A stretch of DNA of 64,000 bases from Rhodospirillaceae bacterium (lineage in GTDB: Bacteria > Pseudomonadota > Alphaproteobacteria > Dongiales > Dongiaceae). The translations under genes were made by a program, and so were the position numbers. The stretch is taken from contig JADJQM010000003.1 of assembly GCA_016712715.1 (NCBI GenBank), positions 620,001-684,000 on the forward strand, written 5' to 3'. This document shows, piece after piece, positions 1-9,625 of this stretch (positions are counted from its first letter, which is position 1; each line of letters starts with the position of its first letter). The notes beneath the pieces were generated by a model. That model had not been told where the DNA came from. It saw nothing but the letters and a program-made list of their open reading frames with translations, and did no database searches.

Positions 1-2
1 AT

Positions 3-1061
3 GCGCCCAAGCTCGGCGACAAAGTACGGCTGCCCCTCCTCGCCAAGACACTGCGCGAGATCGCGACCAAAGGTGCCGCCGGCTTCTATCAAGGCTGGGT
101 GGCCGAGGACATGGCATCCTCCATGGCGGCGCAAGGCGGGCTCCATGCATTGGAGGACTTCGCCCGCCACAAGGGCGAATACGTGAAGCCGATCGCCACC
201 GACTATCACGATGTGAAGCTGTGGGAATGTCCGCCGCCGGGCCAGGGCCTGACCGCGCTCCTCATGCTCAACATCCTCAAGGCCTATGGGCCAGAGCATG
301 CCGGCAGCGATCCGCTCGGACCTGACCGCCTGCACCTGCAGCTGGAAGCCGCCAAGCTGGCCTATCGCGAGCGCAATGCGCATATCGCGGACCCGGCCTT
401 CGCCAAGGTGTCGGTCGAGGGCCTCCTGTCTGGATCGCATGCCAAGGCGCTGGCCGGGCTGATCAAGGCCGACAGGGCCCTCGATCTCGGCGCCATCGGC
501 CAGTTCCCCAAGCATCCGGACACTATCTATCTCACAGTCGTTGACCGCGATCGCAACGCGGTGAGCTTCATCAACTCGGTCTATTACGGTTTCGGCAGCG
601 GCCGCATGGCACCCAAATCCGGGGTGCTGATGCAGAATCGTGGCGCCTGCTTCGTGGTCGATCCCCAGCACCCGAACTGCATCGGGCCTGGCAAGCGCTC
701 GATGCACACGATCATCCCGGCGATGGTGACCAAGGGCGGCAAGGCGGTCATGCCTTACGGCGTCATGGGCGGCGATTACCAGCCGGTGGGCCAGGTCCAT
801 GCGCTGACCAACATGCTCGATTACGGCATGGACCCGCAGGCGGCGCTCGACTGCCCCCGCGCCTTCTATGATGAGGGGACCTATCTGGTCGAAACCGGTA
901 TTCCAGCCGCGACGGTCCAAGCATTGTCGGCCCGCGGCCATAATGTGCAGCTGAGCGAGGACCCGTTAGGGGGCGGTCAGGCCATCTGGATCGATTGGCA
1001 GCGCGGTGTCCTCATTGCCGGTTCCGATCCCCGCAAGGACGGCTGCGCCCTGGGATACTGA
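3..1061 (+). CDS. ggt: gamma-glutamyltransferase, C-terminal part (5' end outside window)
   Basis: The reading frame is already open at the left edge, so the N-terminus lies outside the window. GGTs are N-terminal nucleophile hydrolases, usually periplasmic, that cleave glutathione and other gamma-glutamyl compounds and mature by self-cleavage. The segment TIYLTVVDRD aligns with the start of the small subunit in the family; its Thr (codon 522-524) is the expected nucleophile. Downstream are the family-like MQNRGACFVVDP, GPGKRSMHTIIPAM, GVMGGDYQPVGQ and a C-terminal GSDPRKDG. The middle of the large subunit (GLTALLMLNIL, KLAYRERNAHIADP) is also present. The usual catalytic TTH is TIY here, so the protein may belong to a GGT-like branch with different substrates. 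No terminator is evident after the stop. Confidence 0.9.
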   Translation, partial: APKLGDKVRLPLLAKTLREIATKGAAGFYQGWVAEDMASSMAAQGGLHALEDFARHKGEYVKPIATDYHDVKLWECPPPGQGLTALLMLNILKAYGPEHAGSDPLGPDRLHLQLEAAKLAYRERNAHIADPAFAKVSVEGLLSGSHAKALAGLIKADRALDLGAIGQFPKHPDTIYLTVVDRDRNAVSFINSVYYGFGSGRMAPKSGVLMQNRGACFVVDPQHPNCIGPGKRSMHTIIPAMVTKGGKAVMPYGVMGGDYQPVGQVHALTNMLDYGMDPQAALDCPRAFYDEGTYLVETGIPAATVQALSARGHNVQLSEDPLGGGQAIWIDWQRGVLIAGSDPRKDGCALGY

Positions 1062-1348
1062 CATTAACCATCAGGATTTCTCAACGAATCCAGAACGTTG
1101 CGGCGATTTCGGGAATTTTACTTTGCATTTGCGGCAAGGCTGTGTCACCTTTCGGGCATAGCTTGGTCGTCTGTCTTTGGCGGCGGCCCGGTGATCAGTT
1201 CGGGGATAATGTTAACCATTATGAGGAATGATCCGGTGGAGCCGGATTTTGGCGTGGAGATCGTGGGGACGATTCGCGCCGGTCTTACCTAGCAACGCGA
1301 TATGTGGCCTCCGGGGGTGTCCCGGGCGCCTAGGGAGATTGGAAAGAT

Positions 1349-1912
1349 ATGTCATCACGTCACCAAGCGGCCAATTTGGGCCGTCGCTCTTTTCTCGGCC
1401 TTGGGTTGGCGGGCGCTGGCGCCCTCACCTTCCTGCCGCGCACCGTCATGGCGAAGACCACCGCCAATGACAGCCGGACCCTCGGTTTCTTCAACACCCA
1501 CACGAACGAAATCCTGAAAGCCACCTATTGGCAGAACGGCGCCTATGACCGTTCCGCGGTGGAAGATATCAACTACATCCTGCGCGATCACCGCAGCGGC
1601 GATGTCTATTCGATGGATCTGAAACTGCTCGATTTGCTGGTGACGCTGCATCGTCGCGTCGACAGCAAGAAGCCGTTCGAGATCATTTCCGGTTACCGCA
1701 GCCCCAAATCCAACGCAACCCTGGCGTCGGCCAGCAATGGCGTTGCCAAGCGCAGCATGCATATGGACGGGAAGGCGATCGACATCCGCCTGCGCGATGT
1801 AAAGCTGGCCGATCTGCGGCTTGATGCCCTGGCCATGAAGGCCGGCGGCGTCGGTTACTATCCGAAATCGGATTTCGTCCATGTCGATACCGGGCGCGTT
1901 CGCCACTGGTAG
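1349..1912 (+). CDS. DUF882 / YcbK-like peptidase (M15 fold), Tat-exported
   Basis: A 187-residue protein with a twin-arginine signal (RRSFLGLGLAGAG, about residues 12-24, then a hydrophobic stretch ending near VMA). The mature part is the DUF882/YcbK fold, related to M15 D-Ala-D-Ala carboxypeptidases. The zinc-site motifs are visible: SMHMDGKAIDI (H and D ligands) and DFVHVDTG near the C-terminus. E. coli MepK, the characterised relative, is a periplasmic murein endopeptidase acting on 3-3 crosslinks, so a peptidoglycan-cleaving role is likely but inferred. It stands alone and is followed by a strong Rho-independent terminator. The ATG at 1349 sits just before the signal peptide. Confidence 0.9.
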   Translation: MSSRHQAANLGRRSFLGLGLAGAGALTFLPRTVMAKTTANDSRTLGFFNTHTNEILKATYWQNGAYDRSAVEDINYILRDHRSGDVYSMDLKLLDLLVTLHRRVDSKKPFEIISGYRSPKSNATLASASNGVAKRSMHMDGKAIDIRLRDVKLADLRLDALAMKAGGVGYYPKSDFVHVDTGRVRHW

Positions 1913-1943
1913 GACTGGGCGTTCCTTTTTCCTCGACTTGAGC

Positions 1944-1976
1944 AGGCCCGCATCCCATCATCGATGCGGGCCTTTT
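1944..1976 (+). terminator. Rho-independent terminator after the DUF882 gene
   Basis: An 11-bp perfect stem (AGGCCCGCATC at 1944-1954 with GATGCGGGCCT at 1963-1973), an 8-nt loop and a following T run (CCTTTT). It begins 31 nt after the stop codon of the DUF882 gene. Confidence 0.85.
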
Positions 1977-1994
1977 GCTTAGGCGGGAAAAATC

Positions 1995-2726
<732 letters not shown>

Positions 2727-2738
2727 CCCGGGCTGGGC

Positions 2739-3729
2739 TTATGGATTAAGCGCGCAATAAGCTTTCTTAGCCTTCAATGCGTTGCAGATTTTGGCAAGTT
2801 CCGCCTCGCTTGCCCCACCAGCATAGAGGCGAATGATCGCCCCTTTGCCCGGGACGTCGACCGCCACATAAAGCGGCGAGAGCGGATCGAGCTCGTCATA
2901 TTCACCGAGCAGTATCTTCCAGCCGCGCTTGGCGGCACTTTCGCCTTTGTAGCTGGCGAGATGAATCGCCGTTCCCAATGGCGGAAGCTTTGGCTCCTTC
3001 CGGGATGCTGACCTTGGCAACCGGCTCTGACTGCGAATCAGCAACAGGGCCCTCGGGAACCGGCGCGGGTGGCATCGTCGGCGTGAGTTCGACTGGCGCC
3101 CCGGCATTGTGGCTTTGAGCGCTGGAGTCTTCATGCGCCGGAGCGGTCATGCCATGTGCCGATGTTGCTGCGGCATCCATCTGCGGTGGCGGCACCACTT
3201 CACTGGGCAGACGGTGCATTACGGCACCGGCCTGCTCGAGCAGATAAAGCCCTTCGCGGCGCTGCTGCAGCAAGGCCGCATTTGCCCCCGGCTGATCCGG
3301 CAGGCGGAGATAGACCGCGAAGTCCTTGCCCTCGCAACGCACCACCAGGCGGTTCCAATTTCCGGCAACAGCGGCTTTCAGGCCGGTCGCCGTGGCGTCT
3401 ATCTGATCACTATTGAAGGTTGGACTGATGCAGCGTTGGCCGTTGATATCGCTCACTTCGTTGGCGGCTATGGTGAGTGCGGTCCCAAGATGCGGGTCTG
3501 CGACACTGGCCTGTGTCATCGACGTCGGAAAGACACCGCTGACATACCAGATACCGGCAAAATCACTGCCAGGACCAGTTTCCGCCACCGCGGACACATC
3601 ACCCTGCACCGCATCGACCGGCTCCGGCGGTGTCGGATTGATGGCGGTTTCCACTGGCTTGGCACTGGCGCAGGCTGCCAAGGCAAGCAGGGTCATGAGC
3701 GACGCGGACCGGCGGATAAAATGCTGCAT
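2739..3729 (-). pseudogene. putative lipoprotein with C-terminal SPOR-like segment, frameshifted
   Basis: The ATG at 3729 is preceded by a good GAGGAG site. The N-terminus is a lipoprotein signal with lipobox LAAC (LALAACASA). A globular part follows (FAGIWYVSGVFPTSM...CEGKDFAVYLRLP) whose family I do not recognise, then a Pro/Ala-rich linker. The frame breaks near 2989-2991, a T run in plus-strand letters. In the next frame the protein continues as KLPPLGTAIHLASYKGE...GWKILLGEY...IRLYAGG...AKICNALK, the pattern of an SPOR (peptidoglycan-binding) repeat. Removing one base from the TTT run restores a continuous protein (EGAKLPPLG). It lies 11 nt downstream of the carbonic anhydrase stop and is probably co-transcribed with it. 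Confidence 0.7.
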
Positions 3730-3740
3730 GGCCCGGCTCC

Positions 3741-4541
3741 TCAAAACAGGTCCAGCGCGACGCCGCGCTGGAAGCCGGATTGCAACGGTCGCGCATTCAT
3801 CGGAAAGAGCCGGGCGAAGCTTTCGATCTGCCCGACCGCCGCCTCGACCGGTTCACGGAACACAATCCAACTGACGATTTCGCTGCAGGGCGGCGTCGTC
3901 AGCGATCCGGCATAGCGATAGGTCGCCGCAGATGCCGGCAGAAAGAGGTTCATGTCGATCGGCCTGGCAATCGCTGCCTTGCCCTTGCTGCGCGGCGCTG
4001 GGGCGAGAACGGACGCTAGTGCGTCATTTTCACGCCCCGGTCGAAAGACGATTCCCGTCACGGCGAGGTCACCGGCCTCGCCCTTATGGACCATATGGAC
4101 TTCGAGCGGCCAGCGACCACCGGCGACGGCATGCTCACTGGGATGATGAAAATGAAACTGGAGGAAGCTGTATCTCTTGCCGCCCAAAGTGAGCTGGCTG
4201 TCGGTCGGTCCAACCGCGGCCACCTGCAGGGTATGGCCGTTGTTTTCCACTGTGCCCTCGAAGGACTGCCAGGCGAGCGCGAGATCAGGACCGGGAGCGA
4301 GGCCGGCACTTGCAAGGTCGATCGGGGATTGGCGCTGTCCGGTGGCACAGGCCCCGAATTCCGGCGCCAAACTGCCCCACTCCGCGGGCCCGCCATGACC
4401 TTCATAAGTCCAATGCGGCGCCTCTTCGGCTTGAGCAAGGCGCCAGGGCGAAACAAGACCCGTGACCCCAGAACCCGCCGCAAGCGTCCCAAGCGCGATG
4501 TTCTGCAACAGATTGCGGCGACTGACCTGACGGTCCGGCAT
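3741..4541 (-). CDS. cah: alpha-type carbonic anhydrase, Tat-exported
   Basis: A 266-residue periplasmic carbonic anhydrase (CO2 + H2O to bicarbonate). The N-terminus has a twin-arginine signal (SRRNLLQ, residues 7-13) and a hydrophobic stretch ending near AQA. The alpha-class zinc site is complete: His130 and His132 in QFHFHHP, and His149 in EVHMVH. The substrate-pocket motif SLTTPPCSE (Thr215-Thr216) is intact. Other family marks are QSPIDL and NNGHTLQV. The ATG at 4541 follows an AGGGGA ribosome site; the frame remains open far upstream, but only this start gives a signal peptide. It heads a pair with the SPOR-like lipoprotein gene and is divergent from the histidine kinase. Confidence 0.93.
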   Translation of the reverse strand: MPDRQVSRRNLLQNIALGTLAAGSGVTGLVSPWRLAQAEEAPHWTYEGHGGPAEWGSLAPEFGACATGQRQSPIDLASAGLAPGPDLALAWQSFEGTVENNGHTLQVAAVGPTDSQLTLGGKRYSFLQFHFHHPSEHAVAGGRWPLEVHMVHKGEAGDLAVTGIVFRPGRENDALASVLAPAPRSKGKAAIARPIDMNLFLPASAATYRYAGSLTTPPCSEIVSWIVFREPVEAAVGQIESFARLFPMNARPLQSGFQRGVALDLF

Positions 4542-4745
4542 CGATCTTTCCCCTGTTTTGGGGACTTTAGCGAACCTGCTCGATTCGGCCCAAGGCCCGA
4601 TTGGCCACGTCTCGGCACCTTTAGACCCTACCTGGGGGATGCCGCGACCGCGCGCGGGCCGGAAACTGCTGAAAATGCTTCGTTTCGACACTCGGAAACT
4701 GCAAAATACATATTCTGTTAACCGCGTCTGGACCATTCTCCATCC

Positions 4746-6767
4746 ATGGATAAGCGCTGGAAGGGCTTCGGTCTGAAAACCAGAGTGGTGTTGGCCTTGG
4801 CCATCGTCATTTTGGCGATCCAGGCTGCCTATGTCGTGCTGGAGGACAGCCGCTTCGTCGGCCGCCAATCCGCCGAATTGCAGGATCGTGCCGACAACCT
4901 GGCCTTGCTCTACGCCGGGGCCGTCGCCAATGCCGTCTGGGAGTATGATCGCGAAGCAGCGCGCGGCCAGTTGCAGGCGATGCGGGTGATCGGTGGATTT
5001 GCGCGCGCCGTCATTCGGGAGTCCAGCGGACAGGAGTTTGTTGCCGTCGACGCTGCTGACACCATGCCGGAAGCGCCGCCCTTCGCAACCCACGCCACGG
5101 TCGAAGGCAACGCCGAAATCCGAATTGAGGAGCGCCCCGTCGGCACTATCAGCGTGACCCTTTCCAAGGCACCCTTGGAACTCGCCCGCGCCGCCTATCT
5201 TCGCACGCTGGTTGTCACGAATGGTGCCCTTGCAATCGTACTGCTGGGCCTGACCTTGCTGGCGCTCCACCTGGTCAGCCGACCGCTCGACCGCATGACT
5301 GCGCTGATGCAACGCTTCTCCGCCGGCAACCTCAATTCGCTGGTGCCCTTTACCGATCGTACCGACGAAATCGGCCGCATGGCGCGGGCCCTGGAAGTTT
5401 TTCGCGGCAACGCGATCGAGCGGCGCCTGGCGGAAGAAGCGCTGACCAAGCGCAGCGAAGAACTCGCCGTCCTCAATCAGGATCTCCGGAAGGCGCGTGA
5501 CGTCGCCGACACCGCCAATCGCATCAAGTCCGAATTTCTCGCCTCGATGAGCCACGAGATCCGCACGCCGATGAACGGCGTCATCGGCATGGTGCATATG
5601 CTGAAGAACACGGCGCTCACCGACGACCAGCAGGACAAGTTGCAGACGCTGGAAAGCTCTGCCCGCGGTCTGCTGTCGATTCTCAATGACATCCTGGACA
5701 TTTCCAAGATCGAGGCAGGCAGGCTCGACCTCAACATGGCTCCCTTCTCGGTCACCGATATGATCGAGGATCTGGTCGCCCTGTGGCGGCCCTCGGCGCT
5801 CTCGAAGAAACTCGACCTCACTTATGAAATCGGCGCGAACGTCCCCCAGGCCCTCAATGGCGATTCGGCGCGCATTGCCCAGGTGCTGGCAAATTTTCTC
5901 GGCAATGCGGTGAAGTTCACGCATCGGGGCGGCATCCACGTGAAAGTCGAAGCTCACCCGCTTGGCCACCGTACCTGGGATCTCGAGATTGCCGTGCGCG
6001 ACACGGGCATCGGCATCGACAAGGACGTCCAGGCGCGCTTGTTCCAGAAATTCACCCAGGCCGATGCATCGATGACACGCCGATATGGCGGGACCGGCCT
6101 CGGCCTCGCAATCTGCCGCGAGTTGATGCAACTGATGGGCGGGTTGGTCGGCGTTGAATCAGACCCTGGTGAAGGCTCCCAATTCTGGATGCGGCTGAGG
6201 CTCGAAGAAGCCGACACCCTGCCTGAGGCTGCCAGCCAGTTCCGCAGCAAGGACCAGGCACTCCTTGACCACCCCGGCTCCCGCAAACTTCGCCTGCTGG
6301 TCGCCGAAGACAATCTTATCAACCAGAAAGTCATCTGTGCCATGCTGGAGGCTGTCGGCCACGACACGGCACTGGCGGGCGACGGTGTGGAAGCGGTTGC
6401 CGCCGTACAGCGCGAATCCTTCGATGCCGTCCTGATGGATGTGCAGATGCCGAACATGGACGGCATCATGGCAACGCGCGAAATCCGCAGTCTGGGCGGC
6501 GATTTCTCGACCCTGGCGATCATCACCCTTACCGCCAATGCCATGGCCGGTGACCGCGAACGCTATCTGAGCGCCGGCATGAACGCCTATGTCTCGAAGC
6601 CGATCGACCCCAAGCTGCTGTCGCTCGCACTCCGCCAGACCTGCGGTCCGGACGTTGCCATTCTGCACAGCAACGAAATCACCATGACGCAGCCCACGGC
6701 CACGCGGAACATCACGCCCTCGGCGGAACAGGAAGCGGCCCTGTCGGCGTTGCTATCGAAGCTATAG
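4746..6767 (+). CDS. hybrid sensor histidine kinase (HAMP-HisKA-HATPase-REC)
   Basis: 673 residues. TM1 is at about 14-32, followed by a periplasmic sensing region of about 120 residues with no family I recognise, then TM2 at about 155-178, HAMP (SRPLDRMTALMQRFSAGNL..., about 178-222) and a coiled coil. The HisKA H-box SHEIRTPMNG puts the phospho-accepting histidine at 270. The ATPase boxes are VLANFLGNAVKFT (N), DTGIGID (G1) and GGTGLGLAI (G2). The C-terminal receiver domain starts LLVAEDNLINQ and carries phospho-acceptor Asp565 in LMDVQMPNMDG; the conserved Lys is in YVSKPID. The last 40 residues are unassigned. No response regulator gene is adjacent, so its output partner is elsewhere. The promoter should lie in the 204 bp shared with the divergent carbonic anhydrase. 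Confidence 0.93.
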   Translation: MDKRWKGFGLKTRVVLALAIVILAIQAAYVVLEDSRFVGRQSAELQDRADNLALLYAGAVANAVWEYDREAARGQLQAMRVIGGFARAVIRESSGQEFVAVDAADTMPEAPPFATHATVEGNAEIRIEERPVGTISVTLSKAPLELARAAYLRTLVVTNGALAIVLLGLTLLALHLVSRPLDRMTALMQRFSAGNLNSLVPFTDRTDEIGRMARALEVFRGNAIERRLAEEALTKRSEELAVLNQDLRKARDVADTANRIKSEFLASMSHEIRTPMNGVIGMVHMLKNTALTDDQQDKLQTLESSARGLLSILNDILDISKIEAGRLDLNMAPFSVTDMIEDLVALWRPSALSKKLDLTYEIGANVPQALNGDSARIAQVLANFLGNAVKFTHRGGIHVKVEAHPLGHRTWDLEIAVRDTGIGIDKDVQARLFQKFTQADASMTRRYGGTGLGLAICRELMQLMGGLVGVESDPGEGSQFWMRLRLEEADTLPEAASQFRSKDQALLDHPGSRKLRLLVAEDNLINQKVICAMLEAVGHDTALAGDGVEAVAAVQRESFDAVLMDVQMPNMDGIMATREIRSLGGDFSTLAIITLTANAMAGDRERYLSAGMNAYVSKPIDPKLLSLALRQTCGPDVAILHSNEITMTQPTATRNITPSAEQEAALSALLSKL

Positions 6768-6802
6768 CTACTGCGGCGTTCACTTCGCAAGGGTATCACC
6801 GT

Positions 6803-7324
6803 TCAGCACATATCCCGCAGACGCAGAAAGGCGATGCGGTGGACCTGGTCCAGGGCCGTGCGAAACTCCGTGGCAGAATCATTCTGAATACGCTGCTCGA
6901 ATGCGGCCAGTATCTCGGCGCGCAACTTGCCTTTCACAGCCATGATGAAGGGAAAGCCGAAACGAGCGCCATAGGCGGCATTGAGTTCCTGGAACTTGTG
7001 GTATTCAGCCGGCGAACACTGGTCGAGCCCGGCACCGGATTGCTCACCGCGGGATTCAAGGGTGAGGCCACCCGCCAAGGCCAGCCTGCCGGCGAGGTCA
7101 GGATGGGCGCGCAACAATGCCAGTTGAAGTGTCTCGCCGCCCTCTTCGACGATGCTGTAGAAAGCATGCGCCAAGCCTTCAAGACTGTCATGGTTTGCAT
7201 CGAGGCCGCGCTTGAAAAGGATTTCTGCGATCCAGGGCGACTGCTCGTAGACGCGGCCGAAGGTGGCGACGAAGGTGGCGCGATCGAGATCGCGCGGCCG
7301 TTGACGGAATTGCATTTCCATCAT
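6803..7324 (-). CDS. uraD: 2-oxo-4-hydroxy-4-carboxy-5-ureidoimidazoline (OHCU) decarboxylase
   Basis: 173 residues, the usual length for UraD. It decarboxylates OHCU to S-allantoin, the last step of urate breakdown. Family motifs are AHPDLAGRL (catalytic His), LTLESRGEQSGAGLD, FQELNAAYGARFGFPFI and FEQRIQNDSATEFRTALDQVHRIAFLRL. Its start overlaps the puuD stop in an ATGA, so it is translationally coupled to the urate hydroxylase that opens the same pathway; the middle enzyme, UraH, is encoded near 19.2 kb. It converges on the histidine kinase gene with 35 bp between stops. Confidence 0.95.
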   Translation of the reverse strand: MMEMQFRQRPRDLDRATFVATFGRVYEQSPWIAEILFKRGLDANHDSLEGLAHAFYSIVEEGGETLQLALLRAHPDLAGRLALAGGLTLESRGEQSGAGLDQCSPAEYHKFQELNAAYGARFGFPFIMAVKGKLRAEILAAFEQRIQNDSATEFRTALDQVHRIAFLRLRDMC

Positions 7325-8529
7325 TCCGGACCTCCATGATCATCTGCAGCGCTGCCGGCAATCCAGGCGCCCAGAAGGGCACGCTCCTCCTCCGTCATGC
7401 CGGTCTGGTTTCGGAGCGGCATCATTTTGGTGGCGACGGCAACGCGCGCAATCATCGGCGCATAGCGGCGGATATCCGCGGCGCTGTCGAAGGCGATGCC
7501 TTTTGGCGGCACCTTGAAGAAGGCGTCGGTCGGGACCGAGGAGTGACAGGTGACGCAGCGTTGCTGGACAATGGCGGCGGCCTCGACGAGTTCAACCCTG
7601 CGGTCGATGGCAATCGCATTCGTCTTCAAACCGGGAATGGCGGCAAGGCACAGACCTAACCCCAGGGCCAGCACCAGAAGATAGATGACCTTGTCGCCGG
7701 AGATGCCGGCATTCCTGGCATTGGCATAGGCGCGCAGCAGGCCGCTCAACAGCACGGCGCCGATCACGAAGACCCAGCGATAGGGACTTTCATACATGAT
7801 CGGGTAGTGATTGCTGATCATCATCAGCACCACCGGCAAGGTGAGATAATTGTTGTGCAGCGATCGCTGCTTAGCCTGCTTGCCCAAAGCCGGGTCCGGC
7901 GCCTCACCGGCGAGCAAGGACTTCACCACCTTGCGCTGGTTGGGGATGATGATGTGGAAGACGTTAGTCGCCATGATCGTGCCAATGAAGGCACCGACAT
8001 GGAGATAGGCGGCACGGCCGCTGAAAAGCTCGGTGCAGATATAGGCCGCCAGTGCCACCAGGATGAAGACGCCAATGGCGAGCGCCGTTGTGTTGCGACC
8101 GATGATTGAACGGCACATGAGGTCATAGACGATCCAGCCGCCGATCATCAGACCAAGGCTCACCAGGATGGCCTTGCCCGATGAGATGGAGCTGACCGCC
8201 GGATCGATGAGGTTCTGCTCGGCGCCGTAGTAATAGATGAGCGCCAGCAGAAGGAAGCCCGAGAACCAGGTGAAATAGGCTTCGTATTTGAACCAGTGCA
8301 GCTCCTTGGGCATCGTGCCGGGCGCCACCAGGAATTTCTCGACCGCATAGAAGCCGCCGCCATGGACCAGCCAGCTTTCGCCGGCGATACCGGGCTTGGG
8401 TGCCGCGTAATGGCGAAGGCTGGCGTCGAGCCAGATGAAGAAGAACGAGGTACCGATCCACATGATGCCGGTCATCACATGGATCCAGCGCAAGGCGAGG
8501 CTGAGCCATTCGGCCAAGATCGGGTCCAT
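7321..8529 (-). CDS. puuD: PuuD-type urate hydroxylase (membrane, cytochrome c domain)
   Basis: 402 residues. The DUF989 membrane part contains about eight hydrophobic segments, beginning with WIHVMTGIMWIGTSFFFIWL. The C-terminal soluble domain has one c-type heme motif, CVTCH, and a distal Met candidate in KMMPL. This is the PuuD family, integral-membrane urate oxidases that pass electrons to cytochrome c and form 5-hydroxyisourate. The ATG at 8529 gives MDPILAEWLSL and has AGGAG about ten bases upstream; longer in-frame starts lack support. It is the first gene of a puuD-uraD operon and is divergent from a LysR gene across 121 bp, so that regulator may control it. Confidence 0.93.
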   Translation of the reverse strand: MDPILAEWLSLALRWIHVMTGIMWIGTSFFFIWLDASLRHYAAPKPGIAGESWLVHGGGFYAVEKFLVAPGTMPKELHWFKYEAYFTWFSGFLLLALIYYYGAEQNLIDPAVSSISSGKAILVSLGLMIGGWIVYDLMCRSIIGRNTTALAIGVFILVALAAYICTELFSGRAAYLHVGAFIGTIMATNVFHIIIPNQRKVVKSLLAGEAPDPALGKQAKQRSLHNNYLTLPVVLMMISNHYPIMYESPYRWVFVIGAVLLSGLLRAYANARNAGISGDKVIYLLVLALGLGLCLAAIPGLKTNAIAIDRRVELVEAAAIVQQRCVTCHSSVPTDAFFKVPPKGIAFDSAADIRRYAPMIARVAVATKMMPLRNQTGMTEEERALLGAWIAGSAADDHGGPE

Positions 8530-8650
8530 GGGGCGCCGGCTCCTTCGGGTTTGAATGGCGCAGAATAACAAACAAGGTCGCCCGCGCCGACCTTGCCAGC
8601 GGCGAAATCATGGATAATGATCTTCAAGAAACCGGCGATAATGAGGATTC

Positions 8651-9574
8651 ATGCCGCATACCGAGGATCTTGCCATCTTCGCCCGGGTGGTCGAACTGGG
8701 CAGCCTGTCGGCCGCGGGGCGCGATTTGCGCCTGTCACCGGCCGTGGTCTCCAACCGGATCGCCCGGCTGGAGGGAGATCTCAAGGCGCGCCTCCTCAAC
8801 CGCACGACCCGTCGCGTCAACCCGACCGAGGAAGGAGCGGCCTTCTATCAGCATTGCCTCTCCATCCTCAACGAGCTGGAGCAGGTCGAGAATCTGCTGT
8901 CACAGCGCACCGACGAACCCAGGGGGCCGATCAAGGTGTCGCTGCCGGTGGCGTTCGGCCGCCAGTATGTGGCGCCGCATATCGGCGCCTTCCTCGCCCG
9001 CTATCCGCAGATGCAAGTGCGGCTGCAGTTGACCGATCGCTTCTCGGACCTCATCCAGGAGCGCATCGACCTCGCCATCCGCATCGGCGCGCTGGAGGAT
9101 TCGTCGGCCATTGTGCGCAACCTCGCCACCGACCGGCGTGTCATCGTGGCGGCACCCGACTATCTCGATGCGCGCGGGATACCGAAGGCACCAGAGGATC
9201 TGCTGGAGCATAATTGCCTGCTGCTGCGTTTCCCCGGTTCCAAGCAGTATCGGTGGACGCTGACCGGGCCGGATGGACCGCAGACGTTGCGCGTCGCCGG
9301 CAACATGGACAGTGACAATAGCGAAGTGCTCCTGGATTGGTGCCTGGCCGGCCATGGCCTGGCGCTGAAATCGATCTGGGAGATCGTCGATCATCTGAAC
9401 GCCGGGCGGCTCAAAGTGGTGCTGCGCGATCATCCGCCGGTGGCCGATGCGATCCATGCGCTCTATCCGCACGGCGCCCATGTGCCGGCCCGCGTACGCG
9501 CCTTCATCGACTTCCTGGTCGAAATCCTGGGGCCTAAGCCCATCTGGGAACGCGCGCTGAAGGTGACGATATAG
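8651..9574 (+). CDS. LysR family transcriptional regulator
   Basis: 307 residues: an N-terminal winged HTH (LAIFARVVELGSLSAAGRDLRLSPAVVSNRIARLE...) and a LysR substrate-binding domain from about residue 90. The Ala-rich HTH with LSPAVVSNRIARLE is typical of the group often annotated as DNA-binding regulators of small catabolic operons. It is divergent from puuD-uraD, the arrangement expected for an autoregulated activator of that operon; a purine intermediate as ligand is inference only. A GAGG sits shortly before the ATG at 8651. A GC-rich hairpin follows the stop. Confidence 0.93.
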   Translation: MPHTEDLAIFARVVELGSLSAAGRDLRLSPAVVSNRIARLEGDLKARLLNRTTRRVNPTEEGAAFYQHCLSILNELEQVENLLSQRTDEPRGPIKVSLPVAFGRQYVAPHIGAFLARYPQMQVRLQLTDRFSDLIQERIDLAIRIGALEDSSAIVRNLATDRRVIVAAPDYLDARGIPKAPEDLLEHNCLLLRFPGSKQYRWTLTGPDGPQTLRVAGNMDSDNSEVLLDWCLAGHGLALKSIWEIVDHLNAGRLKVVLRDHPPVADAIHALYPHGAHVPARVRAFIDFLVEILGPKPIWERALKVTI

Positions 9575-9578
9575 AAAC

Positions 9579-9608
9579 GGCCCCGCCTCCCTTGCGGAAA
9601 GCGGGGCC
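9579..9608. terminator. GC-rich hairpin between convergent LysR and BMP-protein genes
   Basis: GGCCCCGC (9579-9586) pairs with GCGGGGCC (9601-9608) around a 14-nt loop, between two convergent stops at 9574 and 9626. T runs are poor on both sides (GTTTC on the minus strand), so it may be a weak bidirectional terminator. Confidence 0.5.
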
Positions 9609-9625
9609 AATCCAGTTCAGGCGAC

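Noticed and set aside
4542..6131. A very long open frame on the minus strand continuing upstream of the carbonic anhydrase gene through the histidine kinase
   Set aside because: It is antisense to a clear histidine kinase with all catalytic motifs; the translation has no recognisable domain. Long antisense frames are normal in GC-rich DNA.
8613..8642. GATAAT boxes as -10 elements for the LysR gene at 8651, possibly a leaderless transcript
   Set aside because: No matching -35 at the right distance for either box, and a GAGG ribosome site stands before the ATG.
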